A stretch of 64,000 bases of DNA from Candidatus Villigracilis propinquus. GTDB taxonomy: Bacteria; Chloroflexota; Anaerolineae; Anaerolineales; Villigracilaceae. The stretch covers positions 124,001 through 188,000 of the forward strand of contig JADKDM010000014.1 of the NCBI GenBank assembly GCA_016714565.1, read 5' to 3'. The translations under genes and the position numbers were made by a program. Below, piece after piece: positions 52,051 to 58,647 of the stretch. The notes under the pieces are model-generated. The model did no database searches. It was given only the letters and a program-made list of their open reading frames with translations, and was not told where the DNA came from. Within the stretch, counting starts at the first letter, position 1; every line of letters begins with the position of its first letter.

Positions 52051-52139
52051 CGTCATTGCGAGGAGGGCTTCGCCGTCGAAGCCTCAGACATGTGGAGATT
52101 GCTTCGTCGCGAAGAACAAGAGCGCTCCTCGCAATGACA
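52051..52139. repeat. MITE-like repeat, 89 bp, between the T-box and pheS
   Basis: CGTCATTGCGAGGAG at one end and CTCCTCGCAATGACA at the other (14 of 15 complementary), with GAGATTGCTTCGTCGCGAAG inside. It follows the T-box terminator and precedes the pheS ribosome site, so it is transcribed into the leader. Confidence 0.75.
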
Positions 52140-52150
52140 TAAATACAAAC

Positions 52151-52436
52151 AAAAACCTCCCGTCCACAAATGGGACGAGAGGGAATTCTCGCGGTACCAC
52201 CCAAGTTCATCGTTAACCGATGCTCTTTGTGCCGACAATCATCGGCTTCCCTTATAACGCTGGGATTGCGTCCCGCACTACTGACGTTCGACTTTTGACC
52301 TTCGACGTGTTCACATGGGAGGCTCGAGAGGGAACTTCAACTGATTTCGGTCGAGTGCAATCTCAACAACTTCCTTGCACATCTCTGGCGGCTTCTGCCA
52401 GTCTACTTTCCTCTGTCACTGCCTTTTAATTTTGTT
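52151..52436 (-). promoter_or_regulatory. T-box leader regulating pheST
   Basis: The minus strand carries the T-box sequence AACTTGGGTGGTACCGCGAG (52207-52188), which binds the tRNA acceptor end, followed by a terminator (CCTCTCGTCC / GGACGGGAGG plus T run, 52183-52151). Upstream a Stem I-like region begins near AGTAGACTGGCAGAAGCC; a TTC triplet in GAAGTTCCCTCTCG (about 52336) is a candidate Phe specifier. Uncharged tRNA-Phe would stabilise the antiterminator and raise PheRS synthesis. Stem I pairing was not folded in detail. Confidence 0.9.
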
Positions 52437-52442
52437 GCCGTA

Positions 52443-52470
52443 ATTATCTGCGGAATCAGGCTCCTGTCAA
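52443..52470 (-). promoter_or_regulatory. Sigma-70-type promoter of the pheST T-box transcript
   Basis: Minus strand TTGACA (52465-52470), 16-bp spacer and GATAAT (52443-52448), giving a start near 52436. Confidence 0.7.
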
Positions 52471-52515
52471 GAGATACGGGATAAAATCAGGAACATCACC
52501 CATTTTAGGAGTCCA

Positions 52516-53160
52516 ATGACCGCTTCGCCCATTTTTGAATTCGCCCTGCTCAGCTTTGTCTCCCTGTTCACCATGGTCAACCCCATTGGTGTGGTGCCTG
52601 TCTACACCGCCATGACCGCCAAGCTCACCCCGCAGGAATCGCACCGCGTGGCGCGCAAGGCCACCCTCACTGCACTGGCAATTTTGCTATCCTTCGCGCT
52701 CACCGGCCAGTGGATATTCCGCTTCTTCTCCATTTCTGTGAACAGTCTGCGCGTGGTGGGCGGCGTGATCTTCTTCTTCATGGGCTACGAAATGCTGCAA
52801 GCCCGACTTACCCGCATCCAATTTGACGATGAAACCACCCATGAATATATCAATGACATTTCCATCACGCCGCTGGGCATTCCCATCATCTGCGGACCGG
52901 GCGGTATCACCACATCCATTTTGTTGATGAACGAATCAAAAACAGCCATGGAGTCGGGAATAGTGCTGGGCATCATCATCTTCATCATGCTATTTACCTA
53001 TGCCCTGTTGATGGGCTCAAAACAGGTCATGCACCTGGTCGGAGAGAATGGCAATAAGGTGATGCTGCGGCTCATGGGACTCATCGTGATGGTCATCGCT
53101 GTGGAATTTTTCTTCAACGGCATCACGCCCATTGTCCGCGAAATGCTCAGGATCCAATAA
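52516..53160 (+). CDS. MarC family integral membrane protein
   Basis: 214 aa, six predicted helices. FVSLFTMVNPIGVVPVYTAMT and SITPLGIPIICGPGGITTSI are the two repeated signature segments of MarC/UPF0056 proteins. The name comes from the mar locus, but a drug-resistance role was not confirmed; function unknown. Divergent from pheST. Convergent with the HD gene. Confidence 0.9.
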   Translation: MTASPIFEFALLSFVSLFTMVNPIGVVPVYTAMTAKLTPQESHRVARKATLTALAILLSFALTGQWIFRFFSISVNSLRVVGGVIFFFMGYEMLQARLTRIQFDDETTHEYINDISITPLGIPIICGPGGITTSILLMNESKTAMESGIVLGIIIFIMLFTYALLMGSKQVMHLVGENGNKVMLRLMGLIVMVIAVEFFFNGITPIVREMLRIQ

Positions 53161-53174
53161 TATGATGGGGGCTG

Positions 53175-53834
53175 CTACGTGCTTACATCTTTCCCTTCCC
53201 ACTCGTTCATGAATTGATCTAAAAATTTCACCATCACTTCATGCCGCTGCTCCGCGATTCTTTTCGCGGAGTTTGTGTTCATCATGTCTTTCAATAAAAG
53301 CAGCTTTTCATAAAAGTGATTGATGGTGGCGCTTTTGCTGTTTTTATATTCTTCAAAACTGGCGTGCATGTGCGGCGGGGAATCAGGGTCGTACATCATG
53401 CGGTTCTTGTAACCGCCGTAGGCGAAGGCGCGGCCAATGCCGATAGCGCCGATGGCGTCGAGTCTGTCAGCATCCTGCACGATGAAGCCTTCGAGGCTTT
53501 TCATTTTATTTTCCACACCTGCGCCTTTGTAGGAGATATGCTTGATGATCTCGCAGACTGTTTCAGTGGTGGGAATGTCTACGGAGCAGGATTCAAGCCA
53601 GGCACGGGCACGAAGCGGGGTTTCATCGCCTGACTCGTTAAATTTCCAGTCATCCAGATCGTGGAGCAGCGCGGCGAGTTCGACGATGAATCGATCCGCT
53701 TTTTCATGCTCGCAGATGGTGATGGCGTTCTTCCAGACGCGGTAGATGTGCCACCAATCGTGGCCGGAGGAATCGTCTGAGAATTCCACTTTGATATATT
53801 CGGCAGTTTTTTGGATGATGTCGTTTTTGTTCAT
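53175..53834 (-). CDS. HD-domain phosphohydrolase (YedJ-like)
   Basis: 219 aa. Metal ligands: His in SGHDWWHIYRVW, HD in LAALLHDLDDWKF, and Asp in QDADRLDAIGAIGIGRAF; YGGYKNRMMYDPD follows. The set is that of YedJ-type soluble HD hydrolases, probably acting on phosphate esters or nucleotides. Starts a run of minus-strand small genes. Confidence 0.88.
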   Translation of the reverse strand: MNKNDIIQKTAEYIKVEFSDDSSGHDWWHIYRVWKNAITICEHEKADRFIVELAALLHDLDDWKFNESGDETPLRARAWLESCSVDIPTTETVCEIIKHISYKGAGVENKMKSLEGFIVQDADRLDAIGAIGIGRAFAYGGYKNRMMYDPDSPPHMHASFEEYKNSKSATINHFYEKLLLLKDMMNTNSAKRIAEQRHEVMVKFLDQFMNEWEGKDVST

Positions 53835-53861
53835 AGCGCTATTTTGCCACAGATAAAGAAA

Positions 53862-53880
53862 GTCGGGCTAAAAGCCCGAC
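53862..53880. repeat. Short palindrome GTCGGGCTAAAAGCCCGAC
   Basis: Perfect 8-bp arms, 3-base loop, between the HD gene start and the YdeI-like remnant. Probably a dispersed short repeat or a weak terminator for the remnant. Confidence 0.5.
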
Positions 53881-53885
53881 CTGCT

Positions 53886-54072
53886 TTATCCGTTCCATTT
53901 CATTTGCATGTACACGCCGCCTTTTTTCAATTCATCCAGCATTTGGTTGAGACGTTTTTGTTTTGTGGATTCAAGCTTGGCGAGTGTGATCCAGCCGATG
54001 TAATCATTTTGCTGGTAGGGCGGGCGCGTCACGGAAAAAATCGGGCATTTCATACCGTGGACGTGGCGGCAT
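53886..54072 (-). pseudogene. Remnant of a small YdeI/OmpD-associated-like protein
   Basis: From ATG 54072 with GAGGAG upstream the frame reads MPPRPRYEMPDFFRDA and then stops. In the next frame the rest of the same kind of protein follows: RPPYQQNDYIGWITLAKLES, KRLNQMLDELKKGGVYM, ending at 53886. The expected roughly 15 residues between FRDA and RPPYQQN are missing and the frame shifts there, so a small internal deletion has occurred. Both halves resemble the small YdeI/OmdA-like family. Family assignment is from memory of the pattern. Confidence 0.5.
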
Positions 54073-54081
54073 GGGAACTCC

Positions 54082-54555
54082 TCATTTTTTTAGTACGCAC
54101 AGCGCCTGGCGAATTTCGCCGAGGTGATACGCTGTGTGAACGACAATGGATAATGCGCCGCCCATCGTATCTTCGTTCCATGTGGGGTTTTCACGGAAGA
54201 GTTTATCCATGCGTTGATAGGCGGCTTTTAATTTGCTTTTGTAGTCCTGCCATTCTTCGGGCGTGACCTTTTCCACGGTGCGCCAGATCAAGTTCCAATC
54301 ACGTGGACTGTCATCGCCTTGCAGGGCAAAGCGTTCGAAGGACTCGATGTAAAAGGTGGCATGCGCAACCTGTGCGGCAAGCGAAGCGCATTTTCCGCCA
54401 ACGGGAATGGACGCCTCTTCTGAAGAAACCAATTCAAGCGTTTCAAGCAGGCCATTGTGTTTATCCAAATAAATGCCGTGATGATTTTCGAAAGTCTCAT
54501 CCAGCAGATCGAGCAAAACATTTTGAAACGCTTTTGGTTCGATAAGTTCAGTCAT
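54082..54555 (-). CDS. DinB-superfamily protein
   Basis: 157 aa four-helix-bundle protein. Three potential metal-binding His lie at QVAHATFY and VVHTAYHLGEIRQAL, the DinB/YfiT pattern. DinB-like proteins include thiol-dependent transferases; the substrate is unknown. Start overlaps closely with the DUF4287 gene (two bases between). Confidence 0.8.
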   Translation of the reverse strand: MTELIEPKAFQNVLLDLLDETFENHHGIYLDKHNGLLETLELVSSEEASIPVGGKCASLAAQVAHATFYIESFERFALQGDDSPRDWNLIWRTVEKVTPEEWQDYKSKLKAAYQRMDKLFRENPTWNEDTMGGALSIVVHTAYHLGEIRQALCVLKK

Positions 54556-54557
54556 GT

Positions 54558-55127
54558 TTATCCAGCTCCTTCAAATGCGGACTTGATCCACGCGATCAGT
54601 TCTGCATCCACTTCCTTCGCGTCGCTGACATTAACAATGTAATTGCACATACTTCCTTTGGGTTGTTCCAACAGCCGGGCATTCTTCTTGAACTCCTTTG
54701 CGTTGATGCCCACCTCGAAGCGCGTATTGGTTTTTGGGCCGATCATGGCAAATTGTTTTTTGCGGCGCAGGCTCACGTATCCCTTTTTTGGGATAATCTC
54801 AAATTCCCCGAACTTTTGGATTTCCTTCATCAACTTCTCGTGGATGGGACGAAAGCCAGTTTTCGCGCCGGAATAAATTTCATCCAACACGGCGTCTTCC
54901 GATTTTCCTTCCGCTGCGCGTGTTCCGTCCGATTCAAAAACGGCATGAACCAATGCATTTGCATCGCCATGACCGAGCCCAAGTTTTTCCTTGAGCATGT
55001 CACGGATCTCGCCATGTTTGGAGAGTCCGCTTTTCTTGACGAACGAGGATAACTCTTTAAGAGACATTCCAGTTTTCTTTTGGATATTATCCAATTGTGT
55101 TTGGACGGCTTTATCGATAATACTCAT
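54558..55127 (-). CDS. DUF4287 and DUF5655 domain protein
   Basis: 189 aa. DUF4287 spans residues 1 to about 65 (LDNIQKKTGMSLKELSSFVKKSG, HGEIRDMLKEKLGLGHGDAN); DUF5655 covers about 75-185 (YVSLRRKKQFAMIGPKTNTRFEVG). Function unknown. AAGGAG seven bases before ATG 55127 fixes the start; GTG 55130 is possible. Confidence 0.85.
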   Translation of the reverse strand: MSIIDKAVQTQLDNIQKKTGMSLKELSSFVKKSGLSKHGEIRDMLKEKLGLGHGDANALVHAVFESDGTRAAEGKSEDAVLDEIYSGAKTGFRPIHEKLMKEIQKFGEFEIIPKKGYVSLRRKKQFAMIGPKTNTRFEVGINAKEFKKNARLLEQPKGSMCNYIVNVSDAKEVDAELIAWIKSAFEGAG

Positions 55128-55154
55128 CACTCATCTCCTTAAAAGTTTTTGAAA

Positions 55155-55694
55155 TTAATTACAAGCTGTGTTCCGTCTCTTGAAAGCCGCTGCCAGATCC
55201 AATACTTCATCGTTTTGTACGGCTGAGGCCCGCGCTTCAAATGTGTATTTTGCACGGCCGCGCGCGATGAGTATTCCTCCCAACAAAAAGACTGCGAACA
55301 TGCTGGCAGCCACTGCGGGCCAAAACGGTGCGGAAGGAAGGCGGGTTGCAGCTTCTGATACCCCGGCGGCGATCAACCCCACATAAGACCAATTCATGAA
55401 TTCATAATGGAAATCCAGCCAACGTCCACGCGGGAGGTGAAGGTAGGCGGGAATGAATCCAGCTATCAGGGTAAGCAGACTCGCAGCTGCCGCACCATGA
55501 AAAGGTCCAAAATGACCCGTGAGTTGATAAATGGAAAGTGCGGAGAGGTTAAGTCCCAGCATGTTGAAAAAATAGGCGTATCCCAACTGCTTATGCAAAC
55601 GCGTCCCTTTGCGAACGAGCAGTACACAAAGACCAAAAACCAATGCTGAAACGGCCGTGCCAATGTGTAATCCTGAAACGATCTGATATGCCAT
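55155..55694 (-). CDS. DUF2306 membrane protein
   Basis: 179 aa from ATG 55694 with AGGAGA upstream. Five to six helices; HIGTAVSALVFGLCVLLVRKGTRLHKQLGYAYFF and WLDFHYEFMNWSYVGL are the conserved DUF2306 segments with His residues at membrane borders, perhaps heme or metal related (inference). Follows the DUF1761 gene. Confidence 0.8.
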   Translation of the reverse strand: MAYQIVSGLHIGTAVSALVFGLCVLLVRKGTRLHKQLGYAYFFNMLGLNLSALSIYQLTGHFGPFHGAAAASLLTLIAGFIPAYLHLPRGRWLDFHYEFMNWSYVGLIAAGVSEAATRLPSAPFWPAVAASMFAVFLLGGILIARGRAKYTFEARASAVQNDEVLDLAAAFKRRNTACN

Positions 55695-55705
55695 ATTATT
55701 TTCTC

Positions 55706-56113
55706 CTAACGCCATATTCCAAGTACAAAACCGATCAGAGTAAAGTATACAGTGATGTAACCTCCGTTGATGAAAATATATTTCCAGGTACGCTGTTCAA
55801 ACAAGGCGATAATGGTAAAGGTCAGTGTGGCCCAGCCGAAGCCAGCCAGAAATCCTGCTATTGTGCCCCATACGGCATCCGTTTGGGAATCGCCAAGGTA
55901 AAACGCTAGGTTATAGGACATAATGAGCGCCAGGAGAAATGCCAGTCCATATGTTTTTGCAGGATTTGACTTTGCAAGCTGCTCCTCAGTTAACTTCGTT
56001 TCAAGCAGCCAGCCTTTGTAAAAAAGGATGGGAGAGTACCATAGCGCGCCAAGCGCAAGGTTGAGAATTGCACAAACAAAAACAGCAAGGTGGTTAATGT
56101 ATAAATTTTCCAT
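55706..56113 (-). CDS. DUF1761 membrane protein
   Basis: 135 aa, four helices. MENLYINHLAVFVCAILNLALGALWYSPILFYKGWL is the diagnostic DUF1761 start. Function unknown. It starts next to the AraC regulator gene and leads the DUF1761-DUF2306 pair. Confidence 0.85.
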   Translation of the reverse strand: MENLYINHLAVFVCAILNLALGALWYSPILFYKGWLLETKLTEEQLAKSNPAKTYGLAFLLALIMSYNLAFYLGDSQTDAVWGTIAGFLAGFGWATLTFTIIALFEQRTWKYIFINGGYITVYFTLIGFVLGIWR

Positions 56114-56194
56114 GAGATTGCTCCTTTTTAGTTTTATTATGATAAGGAGTCATTTTACAAAAAACAATTGTTTGAGTATTGGAAAAAATTTACA

Positions 56195-57022
56195 TTAATC
56201 CACGGGCACGTAGTTCAAAGTGCCTGCCTTTCTCTTGATGTATTCATTGGGGGTGTATCCTGAAAAATTCTTGAAGTTATTTATGAAATGTGCCTGGTCG
56301 TAGAATCCGCTTTCTGCGGCAAGACCGCTCCACTGGATGGGGCGGCCTGCTTCAATTTCCTGTATGGCTTTTTGAAAGCGCATGATCTTGAGATATTGTT
56401 TTGGAGATAGACCAACCTGTCCTTTGAAAAGGTCGATAAAGTGCTTTTGAGAATATCCAATCTGATCGCTGAGGTGCTGAAAGTTTGAGAGGGTTGGTTG
56501 GTTGATAATATTTGTAACAGCGTACTTGATGCAGGTAGTGGTTGTAGTTTGGTGAAGTTTATCGCCAGCCCTCCCCAGTAAAAATAATTCAACAAGGCAA
56601 AACATTTCAGAAGTAGATTTTGCAAAAAGCAACTTCTCTCGTAGGTCGAGAATGCTGCTTCCAAAAACCAGATCCGCCATGACAACAGAATCAGCCAGCT
56701 CGCTCATCGGGAATGGATAAAAGGGATGCGCTGCTCCCTTTTTGAAAGCCACGACCAGCTTTCGGCTGTCTTTGCCGGAAGGGATGGTGATGGGGCGGGT
56801 GCGCACTCCGCTCACCCAGGCTTGGCGGCAGGATTGAATAATTTCCAATGTGTGATTGTCGTGGATGTGTTGGGGGATTTCGGCCAGATCGATGATGAGC
56901 TCTGTATTGCCATCGGGCAGAAATCTATCCAGCGAATGTGCCGGACTGAATCCCTCGAAATAGATAAAGCTGTCAATAAACTTTCCCAATGGAAAAGCGG
57001 GTTGGTAAATTTGAAATATCAT
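56195..57022 (-). CDS. AraC-family transcriptional regulator
   Basis: 275 aa from ATG 57022 with GGAGAG before it. The N-terminal DUF6597-like ligand/oligomerisation part (FIDSFIYFEGFSPAHSLDRFLPDGNTELIIDL) is followed by a C-terminal double helix-turn-helix (FQHLSDQIGYSQKHFIDLFKGQVGLSPKQYLKIMRFQKAI and the second HTH ending in GYTPNEYIKR). It probably regulates the adjacent DUF1761/DUF2306 genes. Confidence 0.88.
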   Translation of the reverse strand: MIFQIYQPAFPLGKFIDSFIYFEGFSPAHSLDRFLPDGNTELIIDLAEIPQHIHDNHTLEIIQSCRQAWVSGVRTRPITIPSGKDSRKLVVAFKKGAAHPFYPFPMSELADSVVMADLVFGSSILDLREKLLFAKSTSEMFCLVELFLLGRAGDKLHQTTTTTCIKYAVTNIINQPTLSNFQHLSDQIGYSQKHFIDLFKGQVGLSPKQYLKIMRFQKAIQEIEAGRPIQWSGLAAESGFYDQAHFINNFKNFSGYTPNEYIKRKAGTLNYVPVD

Positions 57023-57085
57023 GGCTCTCCATAACAATAAGAGGGTGGATACCAGTATTTTGATTATAGAACAAATTTTCTTGTT

Positions 57086-57325
57086 TTACAACCCTGTGTT
57101 TTTATTTTCATTGCCATGCTTGAAATGACCGGTGACTCGCGCCATCACCAACTGTGCCTGAATAGAGTCTGCTGATGAAATATCTTTCAAAAACTTACTC
57201 GCAAATTTTCCTTTAAGAACCGTAACCTGTTTTCCGTGCCAATAAATAAGAACTCTCCCGTCTTTGGTCTCCCGAAACGTAAAAGGTTCTTCCTGCAATT
57301 TGCCGCGCTTGTCGATATTGCTCAT
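57086..57325 (-). CDS. Hypothetical protein, 79 aa
   Basis: Not recognised. Soluble, basic; contains FTFRETKDGRVLIYWHGKQVTVLKG and FASKFLKDISSADSIQAQLVMARVTGHF, so it may be a small conserved accessory protein. It begins five bases after the MOSC stop and is likely cotranscribed. Confidence 0.6.
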   Translation of the reverse strand: MSNIDKRGKLQEEPFTFRETKDGRVLIYWHGKQVTVLKGKFASKFLKDISSADSIQAQLVMARVTGHFKHGNENKNTGL

Positions 57326-57330
57326 GGAAA

Positions 57331-57981
57331 TTAAGCGGACTGCCTTGCTATCTTTGCTAACTCCTCTTCCATTCTTTTTCGCCAGCGGATCGCAACCGGC
57401 GCATTGAGGTGGCGGCGCAGCATTTCCTCAGTTTTGTTTTTCTCGTAATAATCCTGATAAAGCTGCTGGACGGACATTGTCTCCCCTTGGAATTTTTCCA
57501 ACGCTACAGCATCTCCCGCCTTAATGACTCCTTCGCGCTTCACCCTGCAGTAAAAGCCTGGTCGCTCGGCCTGACGGAATTTCTTCACCCAGGCAGGGTC
57601 GCCCATGCGTGCGGCAAATGTCCCGCACGGGATGCGCGGCATGGTCACTTCCAGAGTCACATCCCCAATATGGAGAAGGTCGCCAATGTTGAAGGGGCCG
57701 CTTTCCAATTCGCTGATGGTTAGATTCTCACCGAATGTTCCCGGCTGAATTTCAACGCCCAATTCTTTTTCCCAAAATGCATAATCCGCAGAACCGTAAA
57801 TATAGATAGCCTGATCCGGCCCGCCGTGATGTTTTTTGCTTTCGATGAAATCCTCTGCAAGTCCAAGTTCTGTGACGCGCACGGCGTTTTGAACAGGGTA
57901 TTTGTAAATACCCGTCCTGTCCATTCTGTCCCCCATTTGTATCTCTTTTTCAATTCCAAGATTTACGCTGATGATTTTCAT
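57331..57981 (-). CDS. MOSC domain protein (YiiM-like)
   Basis: 216 aa. KKHHGGPDQAIYIYG, FGENLTISELE and the conserved Cys segment EVTMPRIPCGTFAARMGDP mark the MOSC beta-barrel of YiiM-like proteins, which act on molybdenum-cofactor-linked or N-hydroxylated substrates. RWRKRMEEELAKIA is the tail helix. Confidence 0.9.
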   Translation of the reverse strand: MKIISVNLGIEKEIQMGDRMDRTGIYKYPVQNAVRVTELGLAEDFIESKKHHGGPDQAIYIYGSADYAFWEKELGVEIQPGTFGENLTISELESGPFNIGDLLHIGDVTLEVTMPRIPCGTFAARMGDPAWVKKFRQAERPGFYCRVKREGVIKAGDAVALEKFQGETMSVQQLYQDYYEKNKTEEMLRRHLNAPVAIRWRKRMEEELAKIARQSA

Positions 57982-57996
57982 GCACGGAATTTTATC

Positions 57997-58422
57997 TCAA
58001 CTTTGAAATTCTTTTTTCCTGCGGATGAAAACGAATGGCGCCAGCATCAGCACGCCGGATAGCCCAACTCCACACAACCCGCCGATGCCGAACATGCCGC
58101 CAATGGATGCCAGCGCAAACTGCTCGTTGCGAATGACCTTCGTGCTTCCGTCCGCAAAGGTGCAGGTGATCTCCACTGTGTGGCCATATGTCCCGGAGGA
58201 GTCACTTGTTGTCGGCACGGACGCGCCTTCCTGTGTGGAGTTACTCTCTGCACCCGGGCAATAGATCGCCACGGCGAGTTTGTTATTCAAATCCGGCACG
58301 GCAAACAGGGTTGGCCCAAGCATAAACGTGGTGGCGAAAATAATTCCGCAGGATATTGCACCAATCACAACCCAGGCGATCAAACGCGCGATCCAAACTT
58401 CTTTTGCAGTATTAAGTTTCAT
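57997..58422 (-). CDS. Membrane protein with two helices, 141 aa
   Basis: Not recognised. Helices WIARLIAWVVIGAISCGIIFATTFML and MFGIGGLCGVGLSGVLMLAPFVFI flank an external loop of about 65 residues with three Cys (YCPGAESNS, ITCTFADGS). Possibly an envelope protein. Monocistronic, divergent from gyrA. Confidence 0.6.
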   Translation of the reverse strand: MKLNTAKEVWIARLIAWVVIGAISCGIIFATTFMLGPTLFAVPDLNNKLAVAIYCPGAESNSTQEGASVPTTSDSSGTYGHTVEITCTFADGSTKVIRNEQFALASIGGMFGIGGLCGVGLSGVLMLAPFVFIRRKKEFQS

Positions 58423-58523
58423 AAGTCACCTCTAAAAAAGATATGGGATTATTGTAGCGATTTCAAGCCCTGAATACAATCACCTAAAAGACATGGCACA
58501 GCGTGAATGGTTTGCAACCGCAC

Positions 58524-58552
58524 TTGACGCCTTTTCCCTTTCCCCGTAAGAT
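58524..58552 (+). promoter_or_regulatory. Sigma-70-type promoter of gyrA
   Basis: TTGACG (58524-58529), 17-bp spacer and TAAGAT (58547-58552), about 95 bases upstream of the ATG. Confidence 0.55.
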
Positions 58553-58647
58553 AAGCCCCGCAATAGAACATACATTCACAACGAAGAAAGCAAAAAGCAC
58601 ATAGATTTATTTTCTTCTTCGTGTTTAAAAGATTTTTTGGAGTAACT

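Noticed and set aside
50972..52210. Longer N-terminus for PheS (60 extra residues)
   Set aside because: It translates the T-box terminator and the inserted repeat. ATG 52030 has GGAGG upstream and gives a normal PheS start.
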